From NCBI GenBank assembly GCA_052326585.1, contig JBKQLU010000063.1, positions 14,870 through 78,869 of the forward strand: 64,000 nt of DNA. The letters run 5' to 3'. Source of the DNA: JAPLJC01 sp052326585. Lineage in GTDB: Bacteria; Desulfobacterota; Desulfobaccia; Desulfobaccales; 0-14-0-80-60-11. Positions 26,723-34,067 of this stretch are shown here, piece by piece. The first letter of the stretch is position 1. Each line of letters begins with the position of its first letter. The translations under genes were made by a program, and so were the position numbers. The notes beneath the pieces are model-generated. The model had not been told where the DNA came from. It did not search any database and was given only the letters and a program-made list of their open reading frames with translations.

Positions 26723-28260
26723 ACCGGGAGGTCACTTCCGACCGCCGGGCAGATTTTTTCAATAGCAGCCCGGATCTGGCAGGCTCTCCAGCCGAAAGCG
26801 GTGAGAACCGCAACGCCTCTTTGGATATAGTCCGCGTCATAAGGGTCGCGCAACAGGTCGACCACCAGCTTCCCGGCGGCCTCTTGGAGCGCCTCCAACA
26901 GTCTTTTATTGGAGTGGTAGAGATGGGCGTCGAAGCAGAAGAGGATGGTCAGGTCCGAGTTTCGGGAGAGGTGCACCGCCCTGTGAATCTCTGCCTCCGC
27001 CGGCTCGATGGAGACGATTTGGATATCGGGAGCGAGGCCGAATTTTCTAAACTCCTTCCGGACGAACTCCCGCTCCGGCAAGACTTCCCTTTCAACCATG
27101 ATGTGAGCAGCGAAAGAGGAAAATTGCGGGAAAATAACGGCAATCTTTTTATCTGCGGCCTGCAGCGGAATCAGTCTTCTCTCATCTGCGAGCACCTGAA
27201 CCGCTTCACGGCAGATCCTTTCCGCCAGAATAGCGCCTTCTCTTTCGGCACCGGGTTCTCCCCCGGCGTATCTTCTTTCTCTCTTTAATTTCAATCTGCC
27301 GATCCGCGCCGCGCTCTCCTCCAGTTCCGTAAGGGGAAGCCGCTTGCTGCGATAGGCCTCGAGAAGTTGATAGTAAACCTCTTTCTGGGCCTCCAGGTCA
27401 TGACAGACCAGCAGCAGATCATGTCCCGCCCGCGCCGCTAAAATCCCCGCTTCGCCGATGGGACAGATCGCTTTGATCGCCCCCATTTCCAGATCGTCGC
27501 TGGCAATGACGCCCTGAAAGCCGAGCTCCTGGCGGAGGCAATCGTAAATAATTCTTCTGGAAAAGGTGGCGATCCTTTGGGGATCGGGATCGAGTTGGGG
27601 ATAATAGGGGTGGGAAGACATCAGCAGATCGACCCCGGTTTGGATCGCCTTCACGAAGGGCTGCAGGTGCACCGCCCGCATCTCCTGCCAGGTAGAGGCG
27701 ATGACCGGCAGTCCCAGATGGGCATCTACGGGCGCATGACCCTTGCCGGGAAAATGCTTGGCGCAGGCCGAGAGTCCACCCTGCTGCATTCCCGAGATCC
27801 GCGCCGCGCCCAGCTCCGCAACCAGTTTCCAGTCGTTGCCATAGGAACGTATGCCGATATTGGGGCTGTAAGCCCCGGTCAGGACATCGAGAACCGGCGC
27901 CAGATTTACGTCCAGCCCCAGCCTTCTCAGTTCCTTCGCCTCGATCTCGCCCTGCTTCCTGGCATAGGCGCGGTTGCCGGCGTGCCCGACCGCCAGATTA
28001 TCCGGGAACACGGTAATGCCGTCCCGGAACATGATGACCCGCCCGCCTTCATGGTCTGCGGTCACCAGCAGTCTGCGGCCGAGGGCCTCTTCCAGGCCGG
28101 TGATCAGTCTTTTAATCTGCTCTGGAGAGTCAAAATTGATCCGGTAGAGAATCAGCCCGCCCGCCTGCAGCTCCTGAAAATGGCGGACAATCTCCGGCGT
28201 GACCCTGGTTCCGGGGATGCCGATGACCAAACGTTGTCCCACAAGTTCTGCCAGTTCCAT
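26719..28260 (-). CDS. nagZ: Glycoside hydrolase family 3, NagZ-like beta-N-acetylhexosaminidase
   Basis: A 513-residue GH3 enzyme. The N-terminal TIM barrel (about 1-340) has TADHEGG, the NagZ motif KHFPGKGHAPVDAH (with the catalytic Asp/His pair) and the nucleophile Asp in ASDDLEMGAI. A further 170-residue C-terminal domain makes it longer than single-domain NagZ (about 340) and like two-domain forms. No signal peptide is seen, so it acts in the cytoplasm on muropeptides or other GlcNAc saccharides. It is divergent from a sodium/solute symporter, 54 bases away, which may import the substrate. Confidence 0.88.
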   Translation of the reverse strand: MELAELVGQRLVIGIPGTRVTPEIVRHFQELQAGGLILYRINFDSPEQIKRLITGLEEALGRRLLVTADHEGGRVIMFRDGITVFPDNLAVGHAGNRAYARKQGEIEAKELRRLGLDVNLAPVLDVLTGAYSPNIGIRSYGNDWKLVAELGAARISGMQQGGLSACAKHFPGKGHAPVDAHLGLPVIASTWQEMRAVHLQPFVKAIQTGVDLLMSSHPYYPQLDPDPQRIATFSRRIIYDCLRQELGFQGVIASDDLEMGAIKAICPIGEAGILAARAGHDLLLVCHDLEAQKEVYYQLLEAYRSKRLPLTELEESAARIGRLKLKRERRYAGGEPGAEREGAILAERICREAVQVLADERRLIPLQAADKKIAVIFPQFSSFAAHIMVEREVLPEREFVRKEFRKFGLAPDIQIVSIEPAEAEIHRAVHLSRNSDLTILFCFDAHLYHSNKRLLEALQEAAGKLVVDLLRDPYDADYIQRGVAVLTAFGWRACQIRAAIEKICPAVGSDLPV

Positions 28261-28275
28261 GGTGAGATCATTCTA

Positions 28276-28310
28276 ACCAGACAAAAATTTTTTTGATACG
28301 ATAGTCTGGT
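28276..28310. promoter_or_regulatory. Inverted repeat in the divergent nagZ/symporter promoter region
   Basis: ACCAGAC (28276-28282) and GTCTGGT (28304-28310) form a perfect 7-bp inverted repeat with a 21-base AT-rich spacer between the two divergent start codons. This is a plausible operator or hairpin; no cognate regulator is identified. Confidence 0.45.
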
Positions 28311-28314
28311 CATT

Positions 28315-30036
28315 ATGGAAATCGAAAACTTTTTTCCCGGCGGCAGCAATCTGACCTGGCAGGATTACGCGGTCCTCTTGGCGGTTCTGGCCCTGGTGAT
28401 TTTTGTCGGCTTTTACTTTGGCAGAGGAGAGAAATCCACCGCGGACTTTTTCCTGGGGCGGAGAAAAATTCCGTGGTGGGCGGCCGGCTTTGCGTTTGTG
28501 GCGGCGGAAACCAGCGCCTTAACCCTGATCGCGGTTCCCGCCATCGCTTATACGGAAAACTGGGAATATGCCCAGTTTTTTATCGGCGATTTTCTGGCCC
28601 GGGTCGCGGTCGCCTTTCTGTTTATCCCGGCCTTTTACCGGTTTAACTGCACCTCGATTTATGAATTTTTAAGACATCGGTTCGGGCCGGAAACCCAAAT
28701 CACCGGCTGTATCCTGTTTTTCATCACCCGTCTTTTTGCTTCCGGCGTCCGGCTGATGGCAGCCTGTCTGGCGGTGAGCATCTTGATCGGCTGGCCCATC
28801 TTGCCGACCATTTTGCTCTTTTCCTGCATCTGCATTCTCTATGTCGCCTGGGGCGGGATCAAGGCGATAGTCTGGACCAATGTGGTGCAGGGCCTGACCT
28901 ACGTAATTGCGGGAGTGGTTGCCATCGCCTACCTGCTCAGCCGCATTGACGGAGGCGTCGCGGCCGTGGCCGCCATTACCGGCGGCGCCGGCAAACTGAA
29001 GATTTTCAACTGGGGGCCGGGCCTAACGCCATTCGCATCGGCAGCCTTCCTGAAGAGCCTCTTCTCTGACCCCAATATCTTTTTCCTGGCGACGCTGAAC
29101 GGGTTTTTTGGATCCATGGCGGCCTTTGGGACCGATCAGGAATCCATGCAGAGACTTCTGACCGTGGAAACGAGAAAAAAGAGTCAAAAAACGATGCTGC
29201 TGACCCCCGTGGGCAGTATTCTGATGATGCTCATCTTCCTCTCGGTGGGCGCTTGCCTGTATGCCTTTTATGCCCAGCACCCCGGCCTGCCTTTACCGGC
29301 AAAATTGGACAAGATCTTTCCCCATTTCATCAACCAGGCCATGCCCCCAGTGCTGCGCGGGCTGATGCTCTCGGCGCTGGTGATGGCGAGCCTGGACACG
29401 CCTTTAGGTTCTCTGACCACTTCATTTGTAACGGACATCTATCGTCCAGTGATCTTTAAATCGGGAAATGAACGCCACTATCTGTTAATTTCCAGAAGTT
29501 GTGTGGTGATGTTTGGCATTATCCTGGCGTTCATTGCCTATTTTTTCAGCCATTTTGAAAAAATCCTCTGGCTCGCCTTTAAGATTGGCGGGGTCACTTA
29601 CGGCTCTTTACTGGGAGTCTTCCTCCTCGGACTGCTGACCAAAAGGCAATGCAACCGGCTCAATGTCGCGGCTATGGCACTGTCCGCCCTGGGAATGCTG
29701 GCTCTGTTGATCCTCTCCGAGAAGGGCATATTCCCGTTGGGATGGACCTGGCTTTTGTTGATGGGCACCTCTTTGACCTTTGCGACCGGTTGGCTCTTTG
29801 GGAAAAGACCAGAGAGGGGGCCGCCGGCCGGCCCGCCCCAAACTGATCCTGGCTCTCGTCCCCAAGCCCCCCGGGGGAACGCCAGCGGCCTTGAAGGCCC
29901 CGGTTTGGGCTTTTTCGGCCAAACCGCAGGTCAGAAAACTACTCTTTCAGCCATTGGCGCCGGAGGCGCAGCATGTTTTGCCGGTCCGACTGGCAGACCA
30001 CCTCCAGGACCGCGGCGTTTTTCAGATGATCGATGA
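28315..30036 (+). CDS. Sodium:solute symporter (SSS family)
   Basis: A 573-residue membrane protein with about 13 hydrophobic segments. SSS features visible are FFLGRRKIPWWAAGFAFVAAETSALT in the first core helices, the EFLRHRFG segment, and SLDTPLGSLTTSFVTDIY in the eighth-ninth helix region. Membrane homology ends near residue 500 (position about 29815). The last 70 residues are Pro/Gly-rich low-complexity sequence that runs about 98 bases into the convergent gene at 29939, so the ancestral stop has probably been lost. Transport of a sugar or amino sugar is inferred from the divergent nagZ. Confidence 0.83.
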   Translation: MEIENFFPGGSNLTWQDYAVLLAVLALVIFVGFYFGRGEKSTADFFLGRRKIPWWAAGFAFVAAETSALTLIAVPAIAYTENWEYAQFFIGDFLARVAVAFLFIPAFYRFNCTSIYEFLRHRFGPETQITGCILFFITRLFASGVRLMAACLAVSILIGWPILPTILLFSCICILYVAWGGIKAIVWTNVVQGLTYVIAGVVAIAYLLSRIDGGVAAVAAITGGAGKLKIFNWGPGLTPFASAAFLKSLFSDPNIFFLATLNGFFGSMAAFGTDQESMQRLLTVETRKKSQKTMLLTPVGSILMMLIFLSVGACLYAFYAQHPGLPLPAKLDKIFPHFINQAMPPVLRGLMLSALVMASLDTPLGSLTTSFVTDIYRPVIFKSGNERHYLLISRSCVVMFGIILAFIAYFFSHFEKILWLAFKIGGVTYGSLLGVFLLGLLTKRQCNRLNVAAMALSALGMLALLILSEKGIFPLGWTWLLLMGTSLTFATGWLFGKRPERGPPAGPPQTDPGSRPQAPRGNASGLEGPGLGFFGQTAGQKTTLSAIGAGGAACFAGPTGRPPPGPRRFSDDR

Positions 30037-30901
30037 TCTCCCGGCGGCGCGCCGCGGACCTAGGGGGCCAGTCCTCCTCCCAGAAGGGCTCCCCGGCGGT
30101 GGCCGCCAGCCATTCGACCAGTTGTTGGGTCCGGGATTCGGGGAGCCCAGCCGGGGCCAGGGCCAGGTCCATCTGGCGCGTAAGGCCCATTAGCCTCACC
30201 TTCAGGAAGGCGTCCGCCAGACGGTAGCGCACCGCCGCCGACCTCCTGCCGTTATGGAGCAATAACCCGGCCTCCTGTAATTTCTGCAGGTATTCCCAAG
30301 CGGTCTTGCCATCGATGTCGAAGTCTTGGGCCAGGTCCTTCACCCGAAACCAGCGGCCCCGGGTGCGTTGCAGAAAATCTTGCAGGCCCTCCGGATGGAG
30401 TTTGCGCTGGGGCCGGTGGGGCAGGATCTCGCGGCCCGTCTTCTCCAGCCACTCCTTAAGGCCGCCCCGGCGCACCGGGGTTGGGGAAGAGGCACCGGCG
30501 GCGCCTCCCCCGCCGCCCGGGAAGGGACCGGGCCGCGGCACTTCCGGCGGCGGCGCCGGGGCTGGCATCAGGGGATAGTAGAAGGGGAACCACTGGTCCA
30601 GGCGGTGCAGCAGGGCCCGGAAGCGGTCCAGGGTGATGCGCCCGGACAAGAGCGCCACCAGGGAATCTCCCAGCCGGAACTTGATGTGTCGGCGACGGTC
30701 TTGGAGATCGCCGGACCAGGGCGTGGTCTCCAGGGCTAGCTGCAGCATCAGGCCGGCCACCATGGCCCGCTCCAGCCTCTCTCCTTCCGGGAGCGCCCCA
30801 TCCTGGCCGCCGCCTGGGGCAGGAGTCGTCCAATAGCCCGGCATCATCCGCCGATCCGTTAGCCGGTGGTTTTTTTTCCAGGCCGCCATCCCCCGGCCCA
30901 A
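29939..30901 (-). CDS. Unknown protein with central winged-helix domain
   Basis: A 320-residue protein not assigned to a family. Residues about 1-110 are mostly helical. Residues 110-145 are a Pro/Gly-rich linker. Residues about 165-230 resemble a winged helix-turn-helix (FRVKDLAQDFDIDGKTAWEYL, then LLLHNGRRSAAVRYRLAD). A helical C-terminal region follows, rich in Arg and Trp. The first Met, or Met5 or Met19-20, may be the true start. It converges on the symporter with a 98-base overlap. A role in DNA binding is inferred only from the central fold. Confidence 0.6.
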   Translation of the reverse strand: MGRGMAAWKKNHRLTDRRMMPGYWTTPAPGGGQDGALPEGERLERAMVAGLMLQLALETTPWSGDLQDRRRHIKFRLGDSLVALLSGRITLDRFRALLHRLDQWFPFYYPLMPAPAPPPEVPRPGPFPGGGGGAAGASSPTPVRRGGLKEWLEKTGREILPHRPQRKLHPEGLQDFLQRTRGRWFRVKDLAQDFDIDGKTAWEYLQKLQEAGLLLHNGRRSAAVRYRLADAFLKVRLMGLTRQMDLALAPAGLPESRTQQLVEWLAATAGEPFWEEDWPPRSAARRREIIDHLKNAAVLEVVCQSDRQNMLRLRRQWLKE

Positions 30902-31121
30902 CTGGCGGTTTCCCAGAGACGCGGCATTGTGCGGCGCGCCTCGCTAGGAGGCAAGATGCGGACCCGGAAGATTGAATGGCTAACTTGTAGTAATAATTAC
31001 ATAAAAAATGGCGAAGTCCACATCTTGGAGGGGGGGGTGTCCTGCGGGGTCCCATAACCTGTCCCGGGACCCGCAGAGGTCGGGCCCCGGTAAGCCTGTT
31101 TTCCGTTTCCCGTCTCTGTAC

Positions 31122-31142
31122 GGGCGGGCTTTAAACCCGCCC
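31122..31142. repeat. GC-rich palindrome GGGCGGG-ctttaaa-CCCGCCC
   Basis: A 7-bp perfect inverted repeat (31122-31128 with 31136-31142) around a CTTTAAA loop, in the gap between the winged-helix gene and the hydroxylase gene. A very similar element lies at 34015-34038, which suggests a dispersed REP-like repeat. Confidence 0.7.
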
Positions 31143-31168
31143 CGCCTGATCCGGTTTGAGGCGGGCCG

Positions 31169-32035
31169 TTACTCCAGCATGGCGCTCTCGGGGATTTCCG
31201 GGGAATAACGCCGCCGGGCCGCCTTGCCGCTGGGGAAGCGCCAGTAGGAGCGTTGGCGCAAAATGGGGAGTTTAAGCAGGTGGGCCAGGCGGTTGTCCGA
31301 GGGCCTGAGATAAGCGGGCACCCCGATAACTACCTCGGCCTGCGGGACATTGAGCCGGAGGCTCGAGTTGAGCCGGTCCCAGCAACTGAAGACCACGGAA
31401 TAGTTGGAGTTGGTCTCGGGGCCGACGGCCGAATGATGGATGCCGTGCATGCGCGGGGTGACCAGAACCTTATTCAACGGCCGCTCCAGGGCCAGGGGCA
31501 GGCGGACATTGCTGTGGTGGAACATGGTGGCGCAGTTGAAGAGGAACTCGTAGAGAAGATAAGTGGCGGGTGAAACCCCGAGCAGGCCCACCTGCAAGAC
31601 CCGGAAGGGGGTGGAATAGATGACTTCCCCGAAATGGAAGCGGAAGGAAGTGGTTACGTCCATGTCCGGGTCCACGTGATGGACGTTGTGAAAACGCCAC
31701 AGAAGGGGGTGGAGGTGGTTGAAGCGGTGCCAATAGTAGAAGGTGAGATCCAGCCAGAGGATCCCCACCGCGGCCTGCGCCCAGGGTGACCGGGGCAGGA
31801 GGAGGCGCGAGAGCCCGAAGGAATGGTCCTGGGCCCAAAACGCCAGGCCCAGGGCCGCGGCCCGGACGCTTAAGGTCCCGGCGGCAAAACCCAGGGCGGT
31901 GAAGCAGAAGTTGACCGCGAAGCGCGGCCCGCGCCGGCGTTTGCGGCGGCGCAAGGGAGCCCCAAAGGTCTCCAGGACCAGGAGCAGCGCAAAGGCTGCC
32001 ACCATCAAGGGGGTGAACAACTTGGAGATGGGCAT
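31169..32035 (-). CDS. Sterol desaturase/fatty acid hydroxylase family protein
   Basis: A 288-residue membrane di-iron enzyme. Hydrophobic segments lie at the N-terminus (about 4-22) and mid-protein. The eight-His iron site is visible as HRFNHL, FHNVHH, FHHSN and GIHHS. The family inserts oxygen or desaturates C-H bonds in lipids, which is odd for a strict anaerobe and suggests either oxygen tolerance or a different chemistry. The start chosen is the ATG giving MPISKLFTPL, about 12 bases from a GGAGG; an ATG four codons upstream is too close to that site. Upstream in-frame starts would overlap recO and were rejected. Confidence 0.82.
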   Translation of the reverse strand: MPISKLFTPLMVAAFALLLVLETFGAPLRRRKRRRGPRFAVNFCFTALGFAAGTLSVRAAALGLAFWAQDHSFGLSRLLLPRSPWAQAAVGILWLDLTFYYWHRFNHLHPLLWRFHNVHHVDPDMDVTTSFRFHFGEVIYSTPFRVLQVGLLGVSPATYLLYEFLFNCATMFHHSNVRLPLALERPLNKVLVTPRMHGIHHSAVGPETNSNYSVVFSCWDRLNSSLRLNVPQAEVVIGVPAYLRPSDNRLAHLLKLPILRQRSYWRFPSGKAARRRYSPEIPESAMLE

Positions 32036-32142
32036 GGGCAGATCCATCCTCCGCTCAGGTAAAAAAAATTTCCCCGGGGTTACCCGGAAGATCACTTGGC
32101 AAGATCGGCCCCACTCCCAGGCGTCCGGGCGCTCCGGGGTAC

Positions 32143-32916
32143 TCAGGGCTCCCGCCGGCCCGGGGCCGTCACCTTCTCCCAGAAGGACCAGGATTTTAGG
32201 GGCCGTCCCAGGCATTGGAGCAGGAAGGCCTTGAATACCGCCAGGCTCTGGTCCCGCTGCAGCCCGGGGAAGCGGAGGCGGTCCAATTTTTCCCGATCCA
32301 TCCCCTGGGCCAGCTGCAGCAGTTTCCAGGTCCCCGGGCTCATGGGGAGCAAGGGACCGGGCGCCCCGCGGCGGCAGGCGCCGCACAGGACCCCGCCCCG
32401 GGGGATGCTGAAATTAAGCGGCGGGGCCGGCTCCCGGCCGCAACCCGGACACCGGTCCAGGCGGGGGCCGTAGCCCCCCAGGGTGAGAAGGCGCAGCAGA
32501 AAAGCGGGCAGCAGCGAATCCGGAGGTGTGTCGCCCTGATTCAGCAGGTCCAGGGCTGCCTCCAGGGTGGCAAAGATCTCGCCGATGGCCTCCGGGGGCC
32601 CGGACAGCCACCCCGCCGCTTCGGCCAGCACCGCGGCCGCCCCCAGGCGGGGCAGATCCCGGCGCAGCAAGGGAAACGACCGCAGCAGTTCACCTTTCTG
32701 CAAGAACTCCAGATCCTGGCGGTGCCGGGAAGATAAGAAGAAGACCACCCGGCTCAGGGGCTCCAGGCAGTGGGCAAAACGGCGCCGGCTTTTTCTGGCG
32801 TGTTTGGCGATGCCGGTGAGGCGTCCCTGCCCGGGGGTAAGGAAGGTCACCAGCAGGTCGGCTTCGCCGTATTCCCGCACCGTCAGAACAATAGCCGGAG
32901 TCTGGGGTTCGCTCAT
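32143..32916 (-). CDS. recO: DNA repair protein RecO
   Basis: A 257-residue protein. The N-terminal OB-fold (VLTVREYGEADLLVTFLTP) is followed by an Arg/Lys-rich stretch (AKHARKSRRRF) and a helical domain. The C-terminal zinc site has paired cysteines (CPGCGRE, then CGACRR). RecO helps RecA load onto SSB-coated DNA in RecFOR repair. The start chosen is the ATG giving MSEPQTPAIV; a start 60 bases upstream would add unconserved residues. Confidence 0.9.
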   Translation of the reverse strand: MSEPQTPAIVLTVREYGEADLLVTFLTPGQGRLTGIAKHARKSRRRFAHCLEPLSRVVFFLSSRHRQDLEFLQKGELLRSFPLLRRDLPRLGAAAVLAEAAGWLSGPPEAIGEIFATLEAALDLLNQGDTPPDSLLPAFLLRLLTLGGYGPRLDRCPGCGREPAPPLNFSIPRGGVLCGACRRGAPGPLLPMSPGTWKLLQLAQGMDREKLDRLRFPGLQRDQSLAVFKAFLLQCLGRPLKSWSFWEKVTAPGRREP

Positions 32917-33414
32917 GCAGTCTCGCTCCGCGGGCGGCCGCTGGCCGCCGTCATTCGCCATGGCCGTGGGGTGCAAATAAGGGGGGATCGGTATTTAACC
33001 CTCCTATTATTAAATGAGTCTAATTCAATAAATCGAGTTTCGCACCAGGTATTAATGGAAGCAGAAAGAGATTCGACTAAAAATGGCTTACCGGGTCCCC
33101 GAAGGTGTGCCGCCCATTCCGGCCGGCACACTTCCCTGGGGGAGTGGGAATATAACCGGAACCCCTTACCGGCTTCCGTTGATAACTGACTACATAGCCC
33201 GGAGGCCCAGGCTGCCTGCTTCAGGTAGCCTGGGTGACCCGGCCGCACTCTGTCACGGGGCAAAGTTGGGTCAAGAAGCGCTGCTGCGCAACTAGGCAAT
33301 AATACCTGCATCGAAATGAATATTTTTACCTATATAACTTTAGGCGAAAAGATGATTATAGTATCAGCAAAGTCACAGGTCTAGTGGCAACATGCTGGAC
33401 AAAGGGGGAGACTG
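32917..33414 (+). other. Intergenic region between recO and the receiver gene
   Basis: Nearly 500 bases with no supported gene. It is AT-rich near 32990-33060 and 33300-33370, where promoters are likely, with a GC-rich structured element between (33206-33289, listed separately). The receiver start has an AAGGGGGAG site 5-12 bases upstream. Confidence 0.5.
33206..33289 (+). ncRNA. Candidate structured 5' leader of the receiver gene
   Basis: Three hairpins can be drawn. P1 pairs CCCAGGCT (33206-33213) with AGCCTGGG (33227-33234), extended by CCT/AGG. Next, TGACCC (33235-33240) can pair with GGGTCA (33268-33273), or the overlapping GTGAC (33234-33238) with GTCAC (33252-33256); the two are mutually exclusive. 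A small GCGC-TGCT-GCGC hairpin follows (33278-33289). The element lies about 125 bases before the response regulator on the same strand. No named Rfam class was recognised. Confidence 0.45.
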
Positions 33415-33831
33415 ATGCGATCGGGAAAATCACGCCAGTATAAAATTCTTCTGGTGGATGACTATCCGCCGGTGCGCCGGATGGTCAAGGCCCTTATCGA
33501 GTCTAACCCGGAATTTCTGGTGGTGGGCGAACTGAGCGATGGCGCGGCACTCATGAAATCCTTGGAGAAGTCTGCGGCGCAAATGGTAATCCTGGATATT
33601 TCCATGCCTTTCATGAGCGGCATCGAGGCCACCAGGAGGGTCAAGGAGGACCACCCGGAGGTCAAGGTCCTGATACTCTCCATCCACAACTATAAAGAGT
33701 ACGTGGAGCGGGCCCTGTCCGCCGGGGCCGAAGGCTACCTGCTCAAAGAGCAAGCCGGAGATGAGCTATTGCCCGCCATCACTTCCCTGAGGGCCGGCCA
33801 GAGCTATATCTCTTCCCACTTTTTGAGCTAG
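33415..33831 (+). CDS. Stand-alone response regulator receiver protein
   Basis: A 138-residue single REC domain of the NarL type: the acidic pair in LLVDDYPPVRRMV (residues 15-16), the phospho-acceptor Asp in MVILDISMP, the switch Ser in LILSIHN and Lys in YLLKEQAGDEL. The protein ends at the point where NarL-type proteins continue into a LuxR helix-turn-helix, so it is either a genuine single-domain regulator or a truncated one. No histidine kinase gene is nearby. A structured leader lies upstream. Confidence 0.88.
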   Translation: MRSGKSRQYKILLVDDYPPVRRMVKALIESNPEFLVVGELSDGAALMKSLEKSAAQMVILDISMPFMSGIEATRRVKEDHPEVKVLILSIHNYKEYVERALSAGAEGYLLKEQAGDELLPAITSLRAGQSYISSHFLS

Positions 33832-34014
33832 CATTCAACCGCTGCCCCGGCTTAGAACTATCCCCGCGCACCTCTTCAGGGACCCGTTTCACCCTCAGTC
33901 CTCCTTAAAAAGCCGTTATCTCATGGACCGCTCTCATTCAGACCAGATCCGGCCTGAGGCCTGTCAGGGAGGCCTCCACTTCCTGTACGCGCCCCCTGCG
34001 AAATGGGGGCAGTA

Positions 34015-34038
34015 GGGGCGGGTTTTAAACCCGTCCCC
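34015..34038. repeat. GC-rich palindrome similar to 31122-31142
   Basis: GGGGCGGG (34015-34022) and CCCGTCCCC (34030-34038) around TTTTAAA, pairing with one bulged base. Core sequence is GGCGGG-tttaaa-CCCG as at 31122. It lies beyond the 3' end of the RND transporter gene. Confidence 0.65.
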
Positions 34039-34067
34039 ACCAGGTGGACCTCCAGGTCGCCCCGGCC

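Noticed and set aside
33083..33295. A 70-codon frame upstream of the receiver gene
   Set aside because: It overlaps the structured leader and has no motifs or ribosome-binding site.
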